This document shows, piece after piece, positions 46,301-47,475 of a stretch of DNA of 47,475 bases. A program made the translations under genes and the position numbers. Under the pieces are notes generated by a model. The model was given only the letters and a program-made list of their open reading frames with translations. It had not been told where the DNA came from and did not search any database. This DNA is from Opitutales bacterium. GTDB lineage: Bacteria; Verrucomicrobiota; Verrucomicrobiia; Opitutales; Oceanipulchritudinaceae. The stretch is from the NCBI GenBank assembly GCA_020831485.1, contig JAFIGG010000022.1, positions 1 to 47,475 on the forward strand. Reading direction: 5' to 3'. Positions within the stretch are counted from its first letter, which is position 1. Each line of letters starts with the position of its first letter.

Positions 46301-47475
46301 CGCCAGCTCTGTTTCACTTCTTTCCGACACAGGAGCCATCCTGAATGCTGAAGATTCGACCTTGAATGTGTCGGCCGACGAACTGCGCCTCGAAGCCCAA
46401 GCCAGCATTGCCTCTTCCGGCCGTCACCTGAGCGTGGACGTGGATTCCTTGACGGCCGAATCGAAAGCCGGATCCATCTTTATCACCGCTGAAACTGGGG
46501 TTGTCGTTGGAACCGTAGCGGTGACCGTCGAAGAACTGACTTCCGACGCCGGAACCGACAGCTCGACGGATGCCAGCCAGTCTGGTCTGACGACTCTGGA
46601 CGATGGCGACATCGTTCTGGTGGCCCTGACCGGCGATGTCGTGATCGACGATGCCGTCAGCTCCGACGGCAAAGGCCGGATCCGCCTCGAAGCTCAAAGC
46701 GGTTCCTTGTCGGTCGATGCCAACATCACCAGCGGCAGTGGCTGGATTACTCTTTATGCTGAGACGGACCTCAACATCAGCGAAGCCATTAGCATCGAAA
46801 GCGCCGCGGACATTCGTCTGGACGCCAACACCGGTGAGCTCGTAATGCACGGGACCGCCGTTGTGGAAGCCACAGACAGCAACCTGCGCCTGGCCGCGGA
46901 GAATGACATCGTGGTCGGCAACCTACGGGCGGCCAATGTATCGATTCTTTCTGTGAGTGGCGCGATCGTCAACGCCGCCGACTCCAGCCTGAATGTTGAC
47001 GCCGAACAGCTCCGTCTGGAAAGCGTCGGTGCCATCGCCGCTGCGGACCGCCACCTGAGTGTGGATGTCAATACAGTTACAGCCCTTTCCGAGCAGGGTG
47101 GGATTTTCATTACCTCAGAGAGCGGCCTGGCCGTGGGCGATGTTGAAGTGAGCTTTTCCGGCCTGACGGCAACAGCAGGCGAGATCAGCCACGCCGATGA
47201 AGAGCTTTCGGGTCTGACGACTCTGGACAACGGCGACATCATCCTGGTCGCACTGACCGGATCCATCGACGTCGATTCGGGCGTGAGCGCGAACGGCGAG
47301 GGCCGCGTGCTGCTGTCCGCCGAAGCCGGTGCCTTGATCGTGAACGCCGACATCTTCAGCGACACCGGACTGATTACACTGCAGGCCGAGACCGCAATCG
47401 AAGCGACCGAATCAGTCGTCATCGAAAGCGCTGCCGACATCAGCCTCACTGCGCAGAGCGAGGGCATCACACTCG
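25098..47475 (+). CDS. Giant LEPR-XLL repeat protein (at least 7,459 aa, 3'-incomplete)
   Basis: One reading frame runs from ATG 25098 to the window edge without a stop. An in-frame TAG at 25059 and no other start codon after it fix the start; no Shine-Dalgarno is visible. Order of parts: LEPR-XLL-type N terminus (LEARILLSA, residues 13-21) and acidic linker; beta-rich N-terminal region (about 86-1280); first [IVL]NT[TS] repeat array (about 1282-3065); GxNGPY repeats (about 3115-4300); second [IVL]NT[TS] array (about 4330-5340); RTX stretch (about 5455-5550); haemagglutinin-like region (about 5600-6860); about 210-aa tandem repeats from 6862. There is no hydrophobic signal peptide. No Cys codon occurs in frame, and the product is rich in Asp/Glu/Gly/Ser. 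LEPR-XLL proteins are typically huge and found in marine bacteria; a surface fibre or adhesin role is inferred. The C terminus, with any secretion or anchoring signal, lies outside the window. Confidence 0.9.
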   Translation, partial: MSPEKPDFSVELLEARILLSATPMDDGLFNEDSDIGEIPLLHEDMNEQGGSGSGEGADDGLFDGDADFQAVSFEEPQTTLDQDSSSELTIGIGGTVPGEDYDPIQVDGHASLDGALHIEWLDDFSPEIGDTFDILAFDSVEGRFSSATGLFGFANGDRYAEIVELEDRLQLQIKAVPGYEFSFQPGSASGQQTFGELLNADYFQKDSASIEGVLRIDQFFHFSGTFELSLGLAATGDSGLVIQTGMTNADDGGSLKTEVDAIDGVQSNDDFSEVTGIEASMLSFGGTDLLGFVGEGTPDFATDLATQDLFGFGMADLDLGLASFTPLAELLNSLSFTVASAKAGSLTTHGFGEHFQVTSNETLLTLNLGHFWPDSHGPPVVDLQQSFESAPGVGDGSLAVSGSGAADPMDFAGERLWSLRTEATDIGLGDTYQLAGILPFMPDSFELNLLNETALDSERFSFASIDASVGGAFDFSILGLLPFNPVVQIGDETFESEDDRLDLDLRWAGGEWAVWNLDPASLVIEDLSIGEVVTFGGSVSLGSYEEGNWIDNFGGSISVDFSSPYFNTSVTAALSGDFDQEQGLIDLEAAFLLDLEIGDFIEVEGLSLTFVMLLSYQDGEDVEFLADTVSIEEASADSISIELSDLLILETTDIAFDFTATGSEHLLVIGSLAATLPGVGFSGEARNFGLRADGRIFVGDDFGVSLAITGESEGDLALPEWLPISIDVFELQWRNFNSDPLDFTLRVSATADSEAIPGSPLIIAGSIDNLIIDVGLLRDGKFPIIALDGVGLAVGGDIAGNEVNGAVLLGVLRLDSEGQIIEGDDTETEVADRVLWGAIQGTVNIAGYGGFSLYLGLSELGPLQGYVRVTAPIMFFPPIGLSVTNLRAGIIFSTEIESVEDARDMRDNPSFTPAGELTFSEWRDLMLDALATQVAAEAEGQTFNILANPFRLEGGATIFSAYASAMAFTVNGDFLMDSTGKFLIIGTVQLGGEVTIGASLFFDVSKVAQGDFTVLFLGEFPSELPVATIYGNLNLGFGETIDPDNPPAAPFEEFMLHISGGIELSFDSVEIMTVQGSVDIAVKLDEPSISVDIEGSASILYIGDVVGVAGSIDLFFDEDEKAQATGAIAIAPQEFDLLAALGMSFNALAVFRFNTQNRDVEKTLEIPGQSGPRTFTLAANSVSLLYEGRVEIEVAGMSLYRISGMMSIGWADGGLNAFVDGNLRVGPTDAALIDYSVQGFLRLQVAGDSPGMAARLAVSLEGGIAALEDQLGFDASYELWLNTTSEDITLEIPSEFLEGEEPDTLHLPRGPPSVGGGEGSGDAQPYLVIQAVGSLNVFDSLVLEGDFQLRVADAQLTIDYDAIAKLGFGDFDLIHFTAEGSLRVNSDGIVGFADLSLAAGFESLPVDLGFQINADFSLRINTTDSVATVGDRSLAAGPYAHVRAEGSIVIGALSLEGVFEFRADDERVRVQASGEVALGVDDIELFSYGFDGQLSVFEDGIFATLSLTLENDNSTTFGLGIDATAELGLNTTGISRDGMDPGLGARILLDGSLTIAGQTLEGEFDFRPSTTTLFLSVDAEAVFRAGSSELLRVPLDFEVELDAPAIIEDFELEFEASDLGLDAFGIDLEGDLRLQINTSGIEQGDIPAGPIFRIQLDGTMALLDFELEGRFDFEATLSGIAIASSFSMDVSVEELELFSFSGSGALEIGLGGVAGFLSLEQEYNGSEFDDLLGTEASIEFEVNLRGSEANFEERTLEAGPYARIAVEGSLNFGPYSAEGSYQMEFSTQGLEILADAELNIDLPTGVDESLRLASYSLVGGMLINEQGLIAAVALTPEFIDVEFLDMNLFETDFNYVLRINTTGTQQETQGIELEAGNYARIDFDAEVQIASVYTVTGEFSMVLEDNALTIEVFGGLDVSLPGIGDMPSVSLASFEASGLLRLSGDGLLAAVDLTPTLADDVLEVLDISLDINVEQSFELGINTTGEAATIDETEFEAGNYIRIETFGEIDLGIGRFTGDYQMVAGDEGLSLEVSGELITVIPGTDIVLFDFFLGGGIEISAAGIAGVIELQIQAGLGDVDQLGIDLDTYEAGFSLQINTTGEERSFSGITLEAGNYIQYEAEGLLRLLQVFEMEGEVLIRMGEEGLTMDITAVWDLSIPGDNEIAAVTLFKLDVEGSLELSGDGAVGRLAMEYRENTIDIAGVQMTGATLSSELRVNTTDNEVEVDGITYAATSVEAFVGMTIAYPALRIEGDLLMSWHGDFIGAVFDGAVIVGYPEFDFGFTASVGGRVILSSSGVAMFLETGADLELPELFGDVLPFDFAGQASFFASSMPEPFEIPAMTIGGQEYDAVQIDEGNEIGIELDGMVELPGLSLDGSYKLILGDTRLEIQLLATGYFGTEDFSLLELDFDLNWTMNSDGIFGFGDAEFAAGFEIPDGFGFSLDAGYSFRVNTSSEEVEIGDHILEAGPYFYLQAEGDLLIGFTRLEGTFGLSVDGDGIAVDAAGQVSVNVDNTELLSYAFEGEFGLTADGIHGMIALDLVNDGAADVGLEFDVVAMLAVNTTSIERNGVDPGLGARFLLDGTLTIGDIVLDGFFDIQLSTTTIALNIDSHMVFALEDNVLFSVPIVVEFEIDTPSIVEEIELEIDPDELGLQPYGIEVAGQLFLQINTTGIEQNGIPPGPMARIYIDGQLSMEGLTVDGDFFLEASLSSVRLGGSFDLSIDIEGTEVMGFSASGALEFGLSGVAGFFQLEESFDFSEFLPVSMDTEFELAINTSPAPFQLGERELEAGPFARILFSGELELFSYAVTGDYSLEVSADGIEVIANASLSLGIPGTDISLFDYAVSGGLRIDQNGLAGAFDLELDASNLDVIEIELLSADLSFRLEVNTTGSAQTIGELELEAGPYARVMMDGGFTYFFYNLVGEFRFEVSGDGIEIHAMGEIELLVPEMGEIPEISIFRFGMEGFLNITGDGLAAAFELDQGLLSNEIEFFGLTLPVGGEQSFLFALNTTGKEVTAGGITLEAGSYAYVETSGSMDMIIGGYSGSIRFQVDTGGLTLQLQGDLRIEDFLYLEGNLTISLMLPQRFVLSTGIPSEIGSVIDSTPLADIATAIASIGGISIGEDFSYIDSLLFGTLAIGSSNMNGFIGLGTPDFDSDLHEQDLFGFAVQDVSIAGLVTQMLPPFPPEIPQLPSQFSMKASVGAIQALGFDDMMTLEAEDIEIRIHSGDSFAGTPFVIIPVLDLMASDNAAVDGEGNTLGFEVPTTGDPIYLDFDGEREVGIQFGYAEINLFGFVHLQGSFAFQSGSTETVNVSTGFPSNVAGLPGQMTQEVRTMTLGASDVQGFVGINGPYLDSEGDVNEAAFGLALQDFDLAMVMMQPTVAEFVPGLSLVTPNYIALKASVAEAGLVGFDDASASVQDIVIEVNSGTPWPGGLGIPVVDFEASFPGDEETPVGLPVWTGSDSIAIDFDGTQRIRAEVGQMTFSVSEFIHLQGSFVFEAGPRHEVDVATGLPGDILDVADSIGLGSVVSWFDDLAGEGIEFAEDLSMIYGLEVAALSISATDVRAFVGLNGPYLNTDGDINEDATGLVIEQVDVGLALFQPTLKFNPLFSWLPSFIAGKATADTVGLVGFEGFALQADQIELTLNTGTPWAGLVGPAVIDFAASFPEVEADEDGEGAVPPGFEVPGIGEPIYLDYDGNQRIGVEVSNGLLSLLDFVHLSGSFAFEMGPTVDADVHTGLSMDLFPDAQVIPGVEMSTMTIGASDVQAFFGINGPYFGDDLDEDTLGLYVDNLNFGLAVLQPTALSIIPGLDTFAPRFIGLQASADSAGLVGADDLLSVALDGIQLDINTATVSAGGIQPWINFESSFPAGEDNGEPVPTGLEVNTGSEPIYLDYSELLFRAEVAEANLVLADFVHVQGGLTFERGPRYEVVANSGFLEDLGTPAQLEHEVQTLTLGGTNLNAFIGLNGNLTETELPDSAVGLSVQDFEFALAFLTPTAFAVAGDDLAPKYIAAYGYADTVQMVGTDGIFELEGQELELSINTSSLPLPPGVVAPHIDFARSFESSEGANDGVFEVRAGSEDMTVDIDYSGELFIAEVSYAEVNVGGALSLAGSFAFELGPQESVTLTDGTNRNVRTMTIAAANVYGFMGFNGPYRTDTNNDLVIDEQDEVNESAVGLALNELNLGIALMTSSDVLDISVFAAGSATVGSIELVGLPGITSEATDMEVAFNLGLSIESGTAAIDFSQLDEGGLEVNTGNPDAPVVLDFEGSLMRASGIASIAVTLSDEPWFGMDGAFEFELTDDYLQTFVNGSLFIGPESDPLIELDAVGLFVLNTSGIALRADVDFASDSPLPGSEMDASLGLMLNTTGEEISYDLPDHFPEIGGESSVVIPDSAPGSDAEAGPYLYIGGSGSLTLLDSFNIDGEFAFRILPDAIEMELTGTTALTFGDTTLIEFTVDGSLALTTGGIYGSLQLSVASELPSNFGFSLSGIYQLEVNTTASTQTLERVRIDEDGQAVMDGEDGWVTDPVEIEAATARLNLAGQITLLGQDLNGYATFEVGPDGIEVAFNASLAILGLDFEVDGKGALILGNSRGIALDLALSQDGGLDFGIAGFTVDGSVRLRANTSGAEIDSIAGVDLDESLPAGPYFRIEVSGTDAETPVAVGFNGLGEGNTMNAGRAFIEIEGDTLTVSFSDLGVTIGSDEHVFGEAFFQISEDGVAGAALIQTGSDEPREIVPGVVLYGAVQLEINTTNVEVNVANFELDAGNYVRFSIGGLLELSVGGTVLLEISGNFEVEVTDSGDVTIELSGSVELGPLGRLGIAGILSGSESDGIFASLELAGDESKTLSGAGFNLNAKFRLELNLTDSTQTVSRPELDDDGELTGDTVDVDLEPGTVQIFGAGELGLSGLVEISGSFILTLSGSSTELELNGATEILGQTFQVQGGAAIYGGSNGGIALVLAMSVSGSGGLSGVGFDLEGDFSLEINTSSSQRSLAGSTLSSQSLRVAVENAELELLGLVELSGEVQLHILSSGFRLDVDGEAEMPFIGSLSATGELSISSSGIYGSIALGGSSSSASIAGVQFNGRFQLAINTTGSSQSVRVLNVNSNSGAVSGTRSMSLDAETLLLSFGGELNVAGFGIRGGAEMIIGSSQLSVDLDASLNLGAFGNLRVEGGAEFGRQSGSDYFALNMNLGSSTLSVATLNIVATFELEIDTRSSIARVSVDGDLNIWAFETSIEATIETSGGGFRMDFEGDLNFFNFATVEVSGYVDSNGTFSITGNISAGFNLGIFSANMNFNLNLNHNSFSANGSLSLSATIPVPVFPDISFSTSIGASMSFNVPQNSATLSISVDVGPFTARPSKTFTFGPPPVLGRLESGVLYVHTGADSNLRGSSYQQTGGESFSVFSQGGSAGNETITINGLGFEQSFSGVNKVVVRDLQQYDNDIQFIGVQSDVEVRAGSGNDYILQTGNGNVTAWLVGGDNQIVTGPGNNTIHGGSGDDAIYTGSGNDIVYAGSGNNYIESHSGNNVFYVGTGNDTIVGGSGNDTYIFSGSSWGDNEIIETAGGSSDTVDFSNATGSVHFELGENGRYEITQGSNRVVNDDMGVEVFYGSQYADTFVVTENGSNETRLRGQGGDDVYDITFGQLNGSVQISDMNPSSDVDHLIVRSELSGSIVSVMNDQISQGSQLVTFSSNYHNVDRMTVLAPNAEVRMTGVGSKILDIRNKLTVEGDSIVWGGLIHARGIDFQSNEELVVSHDLVSRRNAPIVLESSEGDIVLNAGIYIASADGLVGNGSGSVTLNAPEGGVRTNGEGWVRSGGAFSTIVDWALRGGRFSTDSIDFDTGEIRTVEGQAPNIVPAGTLIRDGKGAFIQAKGGELVMNTKHRIGESYEDFRISPLAIFSQVAQLTVNVSNKENANLVNLDSIQVSGDSMAGELRITNLTGLQEANNPISGSDDPIVLTGDQISVLNDISTTNNIYIFPTNPNRPIVILQNAGQIATNPDALDGLLLTQNELNKLLTSNQLVIGSDRNSGSVKIGDRSTGVMIFDSPSLLLRGQQVEVYSQMQTKNVFIQGSGNTTTLGDDWDAVGSFVVDDAVLIDGDLTITATENIRFHSPGTVNGHPSGGPHSLTLEAQTFIDIEGSIGGTTPLQNLTLSADSGNIRLRGSVNLSNDLTITQGNTLTFNGDVDIDGDLNISGVQNVVFEGSVNVSGAMNIQASNNVTFQSGVNVEGDASIEANGNVSASSNVEVSGDATIESTNLTFNQAVTIGGDYSITASNRIAHGGFLSIGGDTTLVSNEIDFLGGSESVSSSGFLWIDTYSDGQEIRIGRTQTGSTSVLDFLQRDIAALQNGFEFIRIGDPDGPVGAVSVGTATFQDSLSVYGSSVLVLELFTVNGNLLVDATEDVTIEGTRFEFDGSTIIGRIQTNGGDLSILAVDGLLQKTGGDLIANGGSIDVDVSSGGIEMQGTARALTNGANIRYEAEEDIVIGRLDARVGADRAGDTLDQQADNWGRIEVVSHAGAIADIEGDTGIDIFAREARFEALNGVGAIGASEVRRIETEVITLVAVASSETDNWGIHLRDATDVTVDSVDGVVVNRVQSDGSSEALSAAPSLNHLLAEQAGSILLESAAGSVTIHEDARIETESGDIVLRAAANVSVARLISREGGDISVTAGDFDQSSGSILDNLSGGDANISTAGHLSLEAATGIGSSGSGMLVTSVASVEAVNRISDDIYLYELDGLTVSGLETLAGDGSIVLQLADGDLSIDGEVSAHGSGSIRLETLGNGGDITIHSDLSSESGHITLRAEGGIDLSADVAVSANEDGSIMIEAAHGSFTMAGSASLDADTGNLILTAEASVTLGNVVAADAAIQSLSGSILNATGSTLNIEADNLRLEADGDIGEAGRHLSISINIGILSAASATGGIFLSSQTTLIVGAVTVSATEFTADGTTSSVDVASQAGLETAENGDIVLVVAGTIRLDEAVAADGEGSVRLAAESGALQVQADVSSDTGRITLIGVLRIELIAGISVSTNADVSLKSSGAGIEMHGTASIEANGSSLRLSAQDDLTLGNLTASSVSLLSDTGAILNAEDSTLNVSADELRLEAQASIASSGRHLSVDVDSLTAESKAGSIFITAETGVVVGTVAVTVEELTSDAGTDSSTDASQSGLTTLDDGDIVLVALTGDVVIDDAVSSDGKGRIRLEAQSGSLSVDANITSGSGWITLYAETDLNISEAISIESAADIRLDANTGELVMHGTAVVEATDSNLRLAAENDIVVGNLRAANVSILSVSGAIVNAADSSLNVDAEQLRLESVGAIAAADRHLSVDVNTVTALSEQGGIFITSESGLAVGDVEVSFSGLTATAGEISHADEELSGLTTLDNGDIILVALTGSIDVDSGVSANGEGRVLLSAEAGALIVNADIFSDTGLITLQAETAIEATESVVIESAADISLTAQSEGITL
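29090..31200 (+). repeat. Higher-order block, copy 1 (within first array)
   Basis: A multi-unit block of about 700 residues whose units match, in order, those of a second block at 32190-34290. Motif spacing here is 109, 107, 106, 117 and 122 residues. Diagnostic segments are NSDGI-GF...AAGFE, DPGLGAR-LLDG, STTT, and a LGL..(Y/F)GI...GIEQ unit. Confidence 0.8.
32190..34290 (+). repeat. Higher-order block, copy 2 (within first array)
   Basis: Counterpart of the block at 29090-31200, with motif spacing of 109, 107, 105, 114 and 121 residues and the same diagnostic segments in the same order (for example DPGLGARFLLDGTLTIG against DPGLGARILLDGSLTIA). The offset between copies is about 1,025-1,030 residues. 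The copies have diverged considerably, so the duplication is old or under strong selection to vary. Confidence 0.8.
34440..38000 (+). repeat. GxNGPY repeat array (about 200-aa units)
   Basis: Six units with the motif G/A-F-[VIFM]-G-[ILF]-N-G-P-Y or a variant, at residues 3142, 3340, 3562, 3763, 3958 and 4142. An isolated related copy is at residue 291 (25968) near the N terminus. Each unit then has an acidic loop (such as NTDGDINEDATGL), an 'xLAxxxPT' segment, INTGTPW, a VIDFxASFP segment, a (P)IYLDxDG strand and a FVHLQGSFAFE strand. In the last unit the acidic loop DTNNDLVIDEQD (37554-37589) fits an EF-hand calcium-binding loop. Confidence 0.8.
38080..41110 (+). repeat. Second [IVL]NT[TS] repeat array
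   Basis: Eight further units of the first repeat family, with motif asparagine (or its replacement) at residues 4362, 4493, 4621, 4746, 4859, 4982, 5088 and 5209 (Asp in the last). Units are more variable (106-131 residues), and the array ends in an Asn/Ser-rich beta segment (NLNLNHNSFSANGSLSLSA) just before the RTX part. Confidence 0.8.
41455..41745 (+). other. RTX (haemolysin-type) calcium-binding stretch
   Basis: Residues about 5453-5550 carry consecutive nonapeptide-like repeats: GPGNNTIHGGSGDDAIYTG, SGNDIVYAGSGNNYIE, TGNDTIVGGSGNDTYIF. These match the GGxGxDxUx pattern, which in known RTX proteins folds as a calcium-bound beta-roll after secretion, often by a type I system. The array is short (about eight to nine half-repeats). 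Confidence 0.9.
42080..45680 (+). other. Filamentous-haemagglutinin-like beta-helix region
   Basis: Residues about 5660-6861 are short strand repeats such as GDIVLNA, GSVTLNAPEGG, LVIGSDRNSGSVKIG, GDLNISGVQNVVFEGSVNVS and GDATIEST, typical of right-handed beta-helix adhesins of the filamentous haemagglutinin type. Phrases such as GGDLSILAVDGLLQKTGGDL and IRLETLGNGGDITI support this. No two-partner-secretion (TPS) domain is at the protein N terminus. Confidence 0.8.
45681..47475 (+). repeat. About 210-aa tandem repeats at the window edge
   Basis: Unit starts at 45681, 46311 and 46938 (630 and 627 nt apart). Each unit runs through SxxGxILNA..STLN(V/I), LRLEA, RHLS(V/I), GLxTxxxGDIVLVxxTG, GEGxxRLxAxxGxLxV, SxTGxITL, and (E/M)HGTA..EA..S(N/S)LRL(A/S). 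A degenerate earlier unit precedes the first (about 45150-45680). The third unit is cut by the window edge after about 179 codons, so more may follow. Confidence 0.88.

Overview
The window looks like part of a chromosome from a marine-type member of the Verrucomicrobiota, most likely class Opitutae (Puniceicoccales-like). This is inferred from three things together: an alternative complex III (ACIII) operon joined to a cbb3 oxidase, a giant LEPR-XLL protein gene, and dispersed GGTGCCTGGCACC palindromes. No rRNA or other taxonomic marker gene is present, so the assignment is an inference. No phage, integrase, transposase or CRISPR array was found.

Layout. (1) 1-5974: a palindromic repeat pair, then a minus-strand operon of two overlapping genes for an AddAB-type helicase-nuclease. 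(2) 6089-7945: a SulP-family anion transporter with a STAS domain, divergent from addAB. (3) 8122-19972: one dense plus-strand respiratory operon, made of a 64-aa membrane-anchored ORF, actABCDEF (ACIII, quinol to cytochrome c), a small membrane protein, ccoS, ccoN, ccoO and a one-heme ccoP. The genes overlap or nearly touch, so they are probably expressed and assembled as a complete quinol:O2 electron chain. (4) 19977-20918: a histone-deacetylase/acetoin-utilization-family amidohydrolase, convergent with ccoP. (5) 21007-21804: a second cluster of the palindromic repeat, tRNA-Gly(UCC), an exported protein with paired cysteines, and a strong (possibly bidirectional) terminator. (6) 21803-23889: a minus-strand operon hemF-hemE plus a 43-aa membrane ORF, that is heme synthesis next to the cytochrome genes. 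(7) 23986-24900: an atypical NAD-binding SDR protein.

(8) 25098-47475: nearly half the window is one open reading frame that runs off the right edge (at least 7,459 codons with no stop). It starts with an LEPR-XLL-type N terminus. It is built from nested repeats: two arrays of about 105-130-aa units carrying an [IVL]NT[TS] motif; between them an array of about 200-aa units carrying a GxNGPY motif, some with Asp-rich, EF-hand-like loops; a short RTX calcium-binding stretch; a filamentous-haemagglutinin-like region; and finally about 210-aa tandem repeats that are still running at the window edge. A multi-unit block of the first array is duplicated with an offset of about 1,030 residues. I checked every in-frame TGC/TGT and found no cysteine codon in the visible 7,459 codons. 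The likely role is a giant secreted or surface fibre/adhesin, but this is inference. It is the most unusual object in the window.
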